Positions 46,436-54,382 of a DNA stretch of 64,000 nucleotides are shown here, in pieces. Source of the stretch: Bifidobacterium pullorum DSM 20433 (GTDB lineage: Bacteria; Actinomycetota; Actinomycetes; Actinomycetales; Bifidobacteriaceae); the NCBI RefSeq assembly GCF_000771405.1, contig NZ_JDUI01000009.1:78441-142440 (forward strand), read 5' to 3'. Below the pieces are notes generated by a model. It saw nothing but the letters and a program-made list of their open reading frames with translations, was not told the DNA's origin and did not search any database. Numbering within the stretch: the stretch's first letter is position 1; the number at the start of each line of letters is the position of its first letter. Made by a program: the position numbers and the translations under genes.

Positions 46436-48763
46436 ATGAAGAACCCGACACTGCACCGTTACGCCACGCGTCCGGGATTCTACTTCACCGACGATGGTGG
46501 AGCCGACGTGGTGGTCCGTTCAGAGAACGCCGATCAGGTATGGATGTGCGTCGTCGAGCCGCTGGGACGGCCCACCGCCTTCTTCAACGAGGCGATTCGG
46601 CTGGTCGACGACCCGGAGACGCCGTTCGTGGCGCAGATCCGCAACTACGCGGTCTCGTCGCGCGTCATCGAATCGTTGAACCTGCGCGAGACGCTGTTCC
46701 GCATGAGCGGCCCGAACTACGGCCTGTGGTATGTGCACCTGCCCAAGGCCTGGGACGGCATGCGCTACGGCTTCCGCGTGGACGGCACCTGGGACCCCAA
46801 GCACGGCGTGCGGTTCAACCCGTACAAGTTCCTGATCGATCCGCACGGCAAGGGCATCGACGGGCGCATGGAGCTCGACCCGGCCGCGTTCTCCTACCAG
46901 TGCGACATCGTCGACGGCAAGGTGAAGGGCTCGGCCTGGGGCGCGATGAGCACCGTCGACTCGCTGGGCAAGGTGCCGATGTCGGTGGCCATCGACGACC
47001 GCGACGAATCCAAGCACGAGGGCGAGCCGAGCCACCCGCACATACCCTGGAGCAAGACGGTGATCTACGAGCTGCACGTCAAGGGCTTCACCGCCGACGC
47101 CCCCTGGCTGCCGGCGGAACTGCGCGGCACCTACGCCGGCCTGGCGCACCCCTCCACGCTGTCGTATCTGCAGCGGCTAGGCGTGACCTCGATCGAACTG
47201 CTGCCGATCCAGGCCAAACAGGACGAACTGTTCCTGCAGGAACGCGGCGGAACCAACTACTGGGGATACTCGACGCTGAGCTATTTCGCCCCCGAACCCT
47301 CCTACGCCACGCGCAACGCCCAACGCAAGGGCGCCGCCGCCGTGCGCAAGGAGGTCATCGACATGGTCCGGGCCCTGCATGAGGCCGGCTTCGAGGTGAT
47401 CATGGATGTGGTGTACAACCACACCTGCGAGGGCGGGGTCGAGGGGCCGACCGTCTGCTGGCGTGGGCTGGACACGCTCACCTACTACCGGCAGCAGAAA
47501 GGCAATCCCGGCAGGCTCGAGGACACGACCGGCTGCGGCAACACACTGGACTTCACCAACACCCCGGTTGTGGCGTTCGCCATCGACTCGCTGCGGTACT
47601 GGGCCAAGCGCATCGGCATCGACGGGTTCCGCTTCGATCTGGCGGCCTCGCTGGCGCGACTCGACGGCGAGTTCACCAAACACCACCCGTTCCTGTACGC
47701 GTTGCGCAGCGATCTGCTGCTGGGCAATCTCAAGATCATCATGGAACCGTGGGATCTGGGCAACCAGGGATGGCGCACCGGACAGTTCGGACTACCGTTC
47801 GGCGAATGGAACGACCGCTTCCGCGATACCACCAGGACGTTCTGGCTTTCGGACGTGGCGGCCGGAGCGAGGTCCGGCAGCGTGGGCATGCAGGAAATCG
47901 CCACACGCCTGTGCGGGTCGGCGGACCTGTTCGCCACCGATCCCGGACGCGGCGCCACCGCGTCGATCAACTTCGTATCCTGCCATGACGGGTTCACGCT
48001 CACCGATCTGACGCGGTACGCCGTCAAGCACAACGAGGCCAACGGCGAGAACAACATGGACGGCTCGAACACCAACCATTCGGCGAACTTCGGCGTGGAG
48101 GGACCGAGCGTGGACGCCCGCGTGGAGGCCAAACGCGAGCGGGCGGCCCTGAACATGTTCGGCATGCTGCTGCTGTCGCTCGGCACCCCGATGCTGCTGG
48201 CGGGAGACGAGTTCCGCAACTCCCAGGAAGGCAACAACAACGCCTATTGCCAGGACAACGCCATCACCTGGCTCAACTGGGATTGGATGCGCAAGCAGGG
48301 CGATTCGCCCGAAAGGCGTCGCATCGAGGCGGTGTCGGACCTGATCGCCATCCGCAAGTCGCTGGAACTGTTCCACCATGAGGACTTCTTCACCCGCCTG
48401 ACGCAGCTCGGCCTGCTCAAGCCGTCCAGCCGCGTGCAATGGTTCCTGCCCGACGGCACGACGCCGATGGAGAGCGACTGGTTCGACACGTCCATCCGCA
48501 GCTTCACGATGCGGCTGATGTCGAACGACGAGGTGGATGTGCTGATCGTGATCAACGGCGTGGACAAGGCCATGGATTTCCACCTGCCGCCGGACAGCAT
48601 GTGGAAGTGCCTGTGGAGTTCGGCGGTGTCCAGCGGCGACGAGCCGAAGCGCAAGACGACCCGGCCGCGCAAGCAGGCCGCCAGCGCCGCACTGCCACCC
48701 GAGGACAACGTGTGGCGGGTTCCGCCCCTCAGCATCAGCCTGATCCAGCAAATCACCTGGTAG
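46436..48763 (+). CDS. glgX: Glycogen debranching enzyme (isoamylase type)
   Basis: Hydrolyses alpha-1,6 branches of glycogen limit dextrins in the cytoplasm; 775 aa. An N-terminal CBM48-like beta domain (residues 1-150) is followed by the GH13 barrel: nucleophile D401 in GFRFDLAASL, acid/base E437 in IIMEPWDLG, and D518 in SCHDGFTLTDL. NNNAYCQDNAITWLNWDW is typical of GlgX/isoamylase. The ATG at 46436 is chosen because TACAAT ends 6 bases before it and the region upstream is non-coding. Works with malQ (50332-52497) in glycogen or maltodextrin turnover. Confidence 0.94.
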   Translation: MKNPTLHRYATRPGFYFTDDGGADVVVRSENADQVWMCVVEPLGRPTAFFNEAIRLVDDPETPFVAQIRNYAVSSRVIESLNLRETLFRMSGPNYGLWYVHLPKAWDGMRYGFRVDGTWDPKHGVRFNPYKFLIDPHGKGIDGRMELDPAAFSYQCDIVDGKVKGSAWGAMSTVDSLGKVPMSVAIDDRDESKHEGEPSHPHIPWSKTVIYELHVKGFTADAPWLPAELRGTYAGLAHPSTLSYLQRLGVTSIELLPIQAKQDELFLQERGGTNYWGYSTLSYFAPEPSYATRNAQRKGAAAVRKEVIDMVRALHEAGFEVIMDVVYNHTCEGGVEGPTVCWRGLDTLTYYRQQKGNPGRLEDTTGCGNTLDFTNTPVVAFAIDSLRYWAKRIGIDGFRFDLAASLARLDGEFTKHHPFLYALRSDLLLGNLKIIMEPWDLGNQGWRTGQFGLPFGEWNDRFRDTTRTFWLSDVAAGARSGSVGMQEIATRLCGSADLFATDPGRGATASINFVSCHDGFTLTDLTRYAVKHNEANGENNMDGSNTNHSANFGVEGPSVDARVEAKRERAALNMFGMLLLSLGTPMLLAGDEFRNSQEGNNNAYCQDNAITWLNWDWMRKQGDSPERRRIEAVSDLIAIRKSLELFHHEDFFTRLTQLGLLKPSSRVQWFLPDGTTPMESDWFDTSIRSFTMRLMSNDEVDVLIVINGVDKAMDFHLPPDSMWKCLWSSAVSSGDEPKRKTTRPRKQAASAALPPEDNVWRVPPLSISLIQQITW

Positions 48764-48810
48764 CGCCCGCCCCTTCCGCCTCCCGACTTGCGTCACGGTC
48801 CGCCCCATAC

Positions 48811-48904
48811 GGACTCTGACACAAGCCGGGAGAACGTCCTTCCGAAAAACCTTGGAATATCAACGATGCTACGGAAGTTCCGGCACGAACTTGCATCAGA
48901 GTCC
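48811..48904. repeat. Palindromic element A5
   Basis: Single copy between convergent glgX and rpsI. Left arm GGACTCTGACACAAGCC, centre AACCTTGGAATATCAACG, right arm ACTTGCATCAGAGTCC. The inner CTTCCG/CGGAAG pair adds a second stem. Confidence 0.8.
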
Positions 48905-48961
48905 AAGAACAATCCGGAAAAGCGAGGGGCGAAGCGACGAAGCAGGAACGGGGACAACATG

Positions 48962-48998
48962 AAAAGGGGTCCAATCCCGAAGGATTGGACCCCTTTTG
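48962..48998. terminator. Terminator of rpsI (bidirectional)
   Basis: AAAAGGGGTCCAATCC pairs with GGATTGGACCCCTTTT around a short loop. Symmetric A and T tracts serve rpsI on the minus strand and glgX on the plus strand. Confidence 0.88.
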
Positions 48999-49015
48999 CG
49001 TAGGCCGAATAAGGC

Positions 49016-49501
49016 TTAGCGCTTCGAGAACTGCGGAGCGCGACGAGCCTTGTGCAGACCGGCCTTCTTGCGCTCCACGACGCGGGCGTCGCGGGTCAGG
49101 AAGCCGGCCTTCTTCAGGGCGGCGCGGTTCGCGTCACGATCGATGGCGTTGAGCGCACGGGCCACGCCGAGGCGGATGGCGCCGGCCTGGCCGGTGGTGC
49201 CGCCACCGTCGACGAGGACGATGCAGTCGAACTTGCCTTCGAGCTTCAGCAGCACGATCGGGGAGTTGACCTCACGCTGCAGCAGCTTGGAGGGGAAGTA
49301 CTCCTCCAGGGTGCGGCCGTTGATGGTCCACTTGCCGGTGCCGGGAACCAGACGCACGCGGGCGACGGCCTCCTTGCGACGACCCGTGCCGTAGCCCGGG
49401 GCGATGGTGGAGGTGCCGGTGCCAGCGCCGGAGTTGGTCTCGGTGGTGTAGGAGGTGAGCTCTTCGGTCTCAAGAACCGCGGAGTTGTTGTTCTCAGCCA
49501 T
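49016..49501 (-). CDS. rpsI: 30S ribosomal protein S9
   Basis: A 161-aa protein whose C-terminal tail reaches the P-site tRNA. About 35 acidic/Thr-rich residues precede the core [21 protein letters not shown]; it ends [17 protein letters not shown]. Cotranscribed with rplM, 21 bases upstream. Confidence 0.98.
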   Translation of the reverse strand: MAENNNSAVLETEELTSYTTETNSGAGTGTSTIAPGYGTGRRKEAVARVRLVPGTGKWTINGRTLEEYFPSKLLQREVNSPIVLLKLEGKFDCIVLVDGGGTTGQAGAIRLGVARALNAIDRDANRAALKKAGFLTRDARVVERKKAGLHKARRAPQFSKR

Positions 49502-49522
49502 GATGTTCTATCTCCCTTCGGT

Positions 49523-49972
49523 TCACTTGGCCTGCTGCGAGACCTGGGCGATCTCGAAGGTCTGCGGCTTCTGCGGCGTGTGCGGATGCTCGGCGCCAGC
49601 GAAGATGTGCAAACGATCCAGCTGCACCTTGGAAAGACGGTTCTTCGGCATCATGCCCTTCACCGCGGCCATGATGATGCGCTCGGGCTTGCTCTGCATC
49701 AGCTGGGCGTAGCTGTCACGGCGCAGACCGCCGGGACGACCGGAGTGAGAGTAGAGCTCCTTGCCCATCTTGTTGCCGGTCAGCGCGATCTTGGAAGCGT
49801 TGATGACGATCACATGGTTGCCGGAATCGGCATGCGGAGCGAACGTCGGCTTGTTCTTGCCGCGCAGCAGGACCGCCACCTGGGTGGCGAGACGACCGAG
49901 CACCACGTCGGTGGCGTCCACGATGTACCAGTCATGAGTCAGATCAGCTGGCTTCGGTGTGAAAGTTTTCAC
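49523..49972 (-). CDS. rplM: 50S ribosomal protein L13
   Basis: A 149-aa early-assembly protein. It has [20 protein letters not shown] and the signature [20 protein letters not shown]. First gene of rplM-rpsI. AAAAGGT precedes the ATG. The leader of about 150 bases may hold a regulatory fold, but I could not identify one. Confidence 0.98.
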   Translation of the reverse strand: MKTFTPKPADLTHDWYIVDATDVVLGRLATQVAVLLRGKNKPTFAPHADSGNHVIVINASKIALTGNKMGKELYSHSGRPGGLRRDSYAQLMQSKPERIIMAAVKGMMPKNRLSKVQLDRLHIFAGAEHPHTPQKPQTFEIAQVSQQAK

Positions 49973-50131
49973 GATGTACCTTTTCTATATATTGTGTTCC
50001 GGGCCTCAGTCGGTCACGTTGAAGCGGTCGTGGCTTCCTTCGGCCTCATTATCCGTGGGCTCCCTGAAAGTCCTCGATGGCGAGTGGGAAAGCGCTTTGA
50101 AGGACCCCGTAGGGAAACACAACAATCCTCT

Positions 50132-50137
50132 AGTATA
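50132..50137 (-). promoter_or_regulatory. Candidate -10 of rplM-rpsI
   Basis: TATACT on the minus strand about 160 bases upstream of rplM. No good -35 is found at normal spacing. The rest of the 359-base gap to malQ shows only the hairpin at 50252. Confidence 0.35.
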
Positions 50138-50251
50138 TCGTCCCCTTTGACTTTCCGCGACCGTCGTGTTGCAGCCCACGCGGAGGATGCCGCGGGCACG
50201 GCGAGTGGAACGCCCCACGGTCGCCCGGACATGCCGGGATCGCCGGATACG

Positions 50252-50287
50252 ACCATGCCGACGATTCCGAAGAACCGTCGGCATGGT
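50252..50287 (-). terminator. Hairpin after malQ
   Basis: ACCATGCCGACG pairs perfectly with CGTCGGCATGGT around 12 bases, 44 bases beyond the malQ stop. No T-tract, so its strength as terminator is uncertain. Confidence 0.55.
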
Positions 50288-50331
50288 CATCAACATGGTG
50301 CGCGGCAGCGGCGCGGCGGAGGACTATCCGA

Positions 50332-52497
50332 CTATCCCTGCATGATGGCGGTCAGGGACTGCAGCCGCGGATTGTCGAACAGCGTCTCCAACGGCACGAC
50401 GTGCCCGGCGGCGTCCGCCAGCGGAATACGCCAGTTCGGATACTCGTTGTTGGTGCCGGGCTGGTTCTGCGCGCGATGCTCGCCCACCGCATCGGTCAGC
50501 GATGCGGCCAGCAGCTTGGACGGAGCGGCCTTCAACGCGCGATACAGCGATTCGACGATCTGCTGCTCGTTGGCGTGCTCGTCCTCCAGCAGCTTCGGGT
50601 CGAGATAGCCGTTGTCAACCAGCATCATCAGCATGGCGTTGTGTTCCTTGACCGCACTGGCCTGGAACTCCTGCACGGAGCAGGTCAGCAGGTTGAGCTT
50701 CTCACGGATGCGCACATGCTCATAGTCCAGATAGCCGGCGCACGGCGGCAGATCATGCGTGTTCACCGAGGCCAGCGCATACGGGCGCCAGGTCTTCGGT
50801 TCGTGGAACACGCCGTCGGTCTGCTCGAACCATTCCACCGCGCAGCCCAGCAGTCCATGCTCGGCCAGCGAATCGGCCACATACTCGGGAACCACGCCCA
50901 GGTCCTCGCCCACGACCACGCCTCCGACGCGGGAGGCCTCGATCGCCAGGATGCCCAGCATGATGTCCGAATCGTAGTGCACGTACGCACCTTCGGTGGC
51001 GGAGCGTCCCTCGGGGATCCACCACAGACGGAACAGGCCGAGGATATGGTCGATGCGCACCGCTCCGGCCTGCGCGAACATGCCGTGCACGATATCGCGG
51101 TACGTGCGGTAGCCGTTGTTGGCCAGATCGATCGGGCTCAGCGGCGGCTGGCTCCAGTTCTGCCCCTGCTGGTTGAAGAAGTCCGGCGGGGCGCCGACCG
51201 TGGCGCCCTTGGCGAACCGCTCGGGGTTCCACCACACATCGGCGCCCAGCGGGTGCACGCCCACGGCCATGTCGGCCATGACGCCGATCTGCATGCCCGC
51301 CTCCTTGGCGGCATCCTGCGCGGACTGGAACTGCTCGGCGGCGATCCACTCCATCCAGCGGTAGAAGTCGAGCGTGTCGGGGAACTGGTTGCGCAGATCC
51401 GCGATCTGCGGCGAGTCCTTGCTCAGCGACCGCTCCCAGTTGTCCTCCGCCTCACTGGGCGCGCCCCACTTGTCATAGCACAGGCACCAGGTGGCATAGG
51501 CCTCGAGATCCTCGCCGCAGGAACGCTTGAACGCGTCGAACGCGGCCTGGCGTTCCTCGCCGCGGCCGGCCTTGAAGATGATCCACAACGCGTGCATCTT
51601 GGCCCGCCACATCGCGTCACGGTCGATCTTGCGCGCATCGGCGTTCAGATCCGCCACGCTGTTGTGCAGATCGTCGATCTGCCGGCGGGTCGACTCGTCC
51701 AGCTGCTGGTATTCCTCGATCGATTCGGGACGGATGTAGGTGAAGTTCACGAAACGACGCGACACCGGCAGGTACGGCGACGGCGTCAACGGCGACACCG
51801 GCTCGGCGGCGTGCATCGGATTGATCATCACGAAGTCGGCGCCGGTGCGTTCCTTGGCCTGCACCAGCATCGTCTTGAGGTCCTCGAAATCACCCACACC
51901 CCACGAACCGTTGGAACGGATCGAATACAGCTGGGCCATCCAGCCCCACAGCTGGCCGCTCTTGAGCACGTCCGGCAGTTCCACGCGCTTGGGCGCGCTA
52001 ATCAGCGTGGCGTCCGTGGTCAGGCCGTCCACCGTGACGTGCAGCGTGTGGTAGCCGACCGGCACGTCGTCCGGAATCTCCACCAGGGCCGGGGCGATGA
52101 ACGTGCCGTCGATGATGTGGGCGCGGGCGGTGCCGTCTCCCACGACGGTCAGCGTGCCGGCGTAGGGTTCGCCGTTCTCCAGCGTCAGGCTGGCCGTCGG
52201 CACCGACATGATGCCAGTGTTGACGCGGATGCGGTCCGTGGTGCCGGCGATGTGCAGCACCGTCGGTGCGACCACGCGCCCGTAGCGCTCCTTGATGACG
52301 GTGTTGATGGAACGGCTGATGGCCCCTTCGCTGGAGGCGTCCACACCCAACGCCGCCAGCACCGCGATCAGGACATCATCTTCGATCTCGTGATAGTCGT
52401 TGCTCTGGCCGACGTAGCTTGTACCGATGCCCAGCATCTTCGCCAGACGGATCAGCGGTCGAGCCAGACGCTCCTCGGTTTCTCTCTGGTCAGTCAT
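50332..52497 (-). CDS. malQ: 4-alpha-glucanotransferase (amylomaltase, GH77)
   Basis: Transfers maltodextrin segments between chains and releases glucose; cytoplasmic, 721 aa. The GH77 catalytic triad is present with family spacing: D483 (VRIDHILGLFRLWW), E531 (VVGEDLGVV) and D582 (NTHDLPPCAGY). About 200 N-terminal residues include a beta-sandwich (IAGTTDRIRVNTG). The ATG at 52497 (MTDQRETEE) is chosen because TACACT ends 6 bases before it, the same leaderless geometry as glgX; the longer frame has no ribosome site. With glgX it flanks rplM-rpsI, all within 6 kb. Confidence 0.95.
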   Translation of the reverse strand: MTDQRETEERLARPLIRLAKMLGIGTSYVGQSNDYHEIEDDVLIAVLAALGVDASSEGAISRSINTVIKERYGRVVAPTVLHIAGTTDRIRVNTGIMSVPTASLTLENGEPYAGTLTVVGDGTARAHIIDGTFIAPALVEIPDDVPVGYHTLHVTVDGLTTDATLISAPKRVELPDVLKSGQLWGWMAQLYSIRSNGSWGVGDFEDLKTMLVQAKERTGADFVMINPMHAAEPVSPLTPSPYLPVSRRFVNFTYIRPESIEEYQQLDESTRRQIDDLHNSVADLNADARKIDRDAMWRAKMHALWIIFKAGRGEERQAAFDAFKRSCGEDLEAYATWCLCYDKWGAPSEAEDNWERSLSKDSPQIADLRNQFPDTLDFYRWMEWIAAEQFQSAQDAAKEAGMQIGVMADMAVGVHPLGADVWWNPERFAKGATVGAPPDFFNQQGQNWSQPPLSPIDLANNGYRTYRDIVHGMFAQAGAVRIDHILGLFRLWWIPEGRSATEGAYVHYDSDIMLGILAIEASRVGGVVVGEDLGVVPEYVADSLAEHGLLGCAVEWFEQTDGVFHEPKTWRPYALASVNTHDLPPCAGYLDYEHVRIREKLNLLTCSVQEFQASAVKEHNAMLMMLVDNGYLDPKLLEDEHANEQQIVESLYRALKAAPSKLLAASLTDAVGEHRAQNQPGTNNEYPNWRIPLADAAGHVVPLETLFDNPRLQSLTAIMQG

Positions 52498-52503
52498 AGT
52501 TTC

Positions 52504-52509
52504 AGTGTA
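52504..52509 (-). promoter_or_regulatory. -10 box of malQ, leaderless arrangement
   Basis: TACACT on the minus strand followed by GAAACT and the ATG. No convincing -35 at 16-18 bases. Confidence 0.5.
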
Positions 52510-52560
52510 AAACCTCATCAGACACGCCACGCGGCGGACATGCCGAGCATGCCAACGTTT

Positions 52561-53187
52561 TCACCGCGTTGCCAGACGCCGCTGGGCGGCGTTACGCACC
52601 TCCGGCGAGGGATCCGAAGCCAGTCGGGAGACCACGTTAGGCGACGTATTCGGGTTCAACGCCACCGCTCGGCGGATCATGGAGGTGAGCACATCGGGCC
52701 CGCCCGGCGCCCGTTCCCCGCCGAATCCGGCCAGGAATTCCAACGTTTCGGGGCTGGTGCGCGGATCCTGGGCGCCCTCGAGCCGCATCTTCCACGAGGT
52801 ACGCGCGTTGCGCAGCGCGATTTCGCGCACTTCCGGCGACTCATCCTTGGTCAGCCGCCCGACCAGCCAGTTCTTGTCCTGCTCGTTGGCGGCCACGGCC
52901 TTGCGCACCTCCACCGACTCATCCTGCGCCAGCTTGACCAGGATATTCGGGAACGGCATGGTCTGCGCTAGAAAGATGCGATCCTCCAGCGGCGTGTGCG
53001 GGTTGCCCGCCACCGCCTCCAGCAGTGCCGTCGCGCGCGAATAGCCGGACTGGTCGGATTTGTCCGGCAGGGGGCGGCGTGCGAACTCGCTGAGTTCCGC
53101 CGCGTCGGTGGAATGCCGCAACCGCTCGTAGACGGTCGTCAACGCTTCGAACTGCTGCGTCGGTGTTGCTGATGCTGCTTCTGTCAT
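52561..53187 (-). CDS. LRV/HEAT-like repeat protein
   Basis: A 208-aa all-helical repeat protein. It contains about four units of the pattern N-x-x-T-x-x-x-x-x-x-L-A-x-D-x-S-x-x-V-R-x-A-x-A (LAQDESVEVRKAVAANEQ; LTKDESPEVREIALRNA; VALNPNTSPNVVSRLASD), resembling the variant leucine-rich (LRV) and HEAT families. Such folds usually bind proteins; no partner is evident. The ATG at 53187 lies 7 bases after TAAGCT and opens MTEAASATP; GGGTGG might act as a weak ribosome site. Monocistronic, followed upstream by palindromic repeats. Confidence 0.82.
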   Translation of the reverse strand: MTEAASATPTQQFEALTTVYERLRHSTDAAELSEFARRPLPDKSDQSGYSRATALLEAVAGNPHTPLEDRIFLAQTMPFPNILVKLAQDESVEVRKAVAANEQDKNWLVGRLTKDESPEVREIALRNARTSWKMRLEGAQDPRTSPETLEFLAGFGGERAPGGPDVLTSMIRRAVALNPNTSPNVVSRLASDPSPEVRNAAQRRLATR

Positions 53188-53246
53188 GCCACCCAGCTTA
53201 ACCACAGTCAAGTAAGACGGTACATATCTACCGGTTTCCCCTTCCC

Positions 53247-53340
53247 GGACTCTGACACATTCCAGCAATCCAGCTCCAGCCAAAACCCCGGAATTCCAAC
53301 GTTTCCGAATATACCCACAACCCAACTTGCATCAGAGTCC
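53247..53340. repeat. Palindromic element A6
   Basis: Left arm CGGACTCTGACACATTCC, centre CCCCGGAATTCCAACG, right arm ACTTGCATCAGAGTCC. First of a pair upstream of the LRV-like gene; 17 bases of its left arm recur inside rbfA. Confidence 0.85.
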
Positions 53341-53388
53341 ATAAAGGGACCACTCCGGAAGAAAACCATGATACCGACGGCATTCTCT

Positions 53389-53482
53389 GGACTCTGACAC
53401 ATTCCAACAATCCGGCCCCAACGGAAACCCTGGAATTCCAACGTTTTTAGAAGAGCCTGAGTTCCAACTTGTGTCAGAGTCC
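53389..53482. repeat. Palindromic element A7 with 15-base tandem tail
   Basis: Left arm TGGACTCTGACACATTCC, centre CCCTGGAATTCCAACG, right arm ACTTGTGTCAGAGTCC. It is 94 bases long, exactly as A6, and in the same orientation. Directly adjoining, 53483-53542, four 15-base units GGGAAGACACC[TA]TCC with decreasing fidelity run to the end of the yigZ-like gene. Confidence 0.85.
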
Positions 53483-53564
53483 GGGAAGACACCTTCCGGG
53501 AAGACACCATCCGGGAAGACAAAGTCCGGGAGGGCAGCGTCCGGGGAGGGCGGGGTGGGGCGGG

Positions 53565-54212
53565 TTACAGCGGGACGGGGCGGTTGAGGGTGGCGACCGG
53601 ATCGGGGACCACGGCTGCGTTGAAGGCTTCGCGCACGCGGATTTCAAACGCCTCCGCGCGTTCCATCGGCACCGATACCTCGATGACGACACGCTCGGCG
53701 AACTCCTGGCTCACCTGCTCACTGTCAACCGCCGCCGCAATCCGCTGGAACGAGCCGATCTGCGCGTACTCCAGCCGCACACGGTACACCCGGCACGGCA
53801 CAATCCGCGCCCGCGTCGCGGCCTTGACCGCCAGCGACGCGCCGGTCGAATACGCACGGATCAGACCGCCGGAGCCCAGCAGGATGCCGCCGAAGTACCG
53901 CGTCACCGCCACCACGCAATCGGTGAGTCCGTTCGCGCGCAGCACGTCGAGAATCGGCTTGCCTGCCGTGCCGGACGGTTCGCCGTCGTCGCTCATCCGT
54001 TCCGACAGCCGCCCGTCGGCCCCGCCGCAAATCGCCGCGTACGCCACATGCCGCGACTTGGGGTGCTGCTCGCGAATCGACTCCACGAATGCGAGCGCGT
54101 CCTCGAGTGAATCTACATGGCAGGCATCGCCGATGAACTCGGACTTCTTCTCCACCATCGAGTCGTGTGCGGGAGAGTCCGGCGGGTCGAGCAGCGTGAA
54201 CATCTCGGTCAT
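53565..54212 (-). CDS. YigZ/IMPACT family protein
   Basis: A 215-aa protein of the UPF0029 family. The N-terminal Impact domain has KKSEFIGDACHVDSLEDAL, SHVAYA-type KSRHVAYAAICGG and the signature DDGEPSGTAGKPILDVL, then VVAVTRYFGGILLGSGGLIRAYS. A DUF1949 ferredoxin-like domain follows. The role in bacteria is not settled; a link to translation or protease function has been proposed for relatives. AGGCGAA precedes the ATG. Flanked by palindromic elements on both sides. Confidence 0.9.
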   Translation of the reverse strand: MTEMFTLLDPPDSPAHDSMVEKKSEFIGDACHVDSLEDALAFVESIREQHPKSRHVAYAAICGGADGRLSERMSDDGEPSGTAGKPILDVLRANGLTDCVVAVTRYFGGILLGSGGLIRAYSTGASLAVKAATRARIVPCRVYRVRLEYAQIGSFQRIAAAVDSEQVSQEFAERVVIEVSVPMERAEAFEIRVREAFNAAVVPDPVATLNRPVPL

Positions 54213-54226
54213 TGATTCGCCTCGAT

Positions 54227-54382
54227 TACAACTCGTCGTGATAGATCACAGTCCAAAATATCGCGCCGACTGTGACTGTGATCTATTTCACCAAACACCC
54301 ATATTCCAAAACGTTGAAATTCCGGGGATTTCGAGAATAGATCACGGTCACGATAGATCAGAGTCACGACTACAACTCGTCG
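54227..54382. repeat. Palindromic element A8 flanked by 12-bp direct repeats
   Basis: The element (about 54239-54368) has a truncated outer arm GATAGATCACAGTCC, a main left arm TGTGACTGTGATCTATTTC, centre AAAACGTTGAAATTCCGG and a doubled right arm GATCACGGTCACGATAGATCAGAGTCAC. It is bracketed by TACAACTCGTCG at 54227-54238 and 54371-54382. The second copy is the 3' end of the capA-like gene (codons for DEL and stop). This looks like a target-site duplication. Confidence 0.7.

Noticed and set aside
49973..50130. L13 leader-type autoregulatory RNA before rplM
   Set aside because: The leader is long enough, but I could not match a known L13 leader fold by eye.
50006..50296. 96-codon frame on the minus strand upstream of rplM
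   Set aside because: Arg/Thr-rich, no ribosome site, overlaps the candidate promoter and the malQ hairpin.
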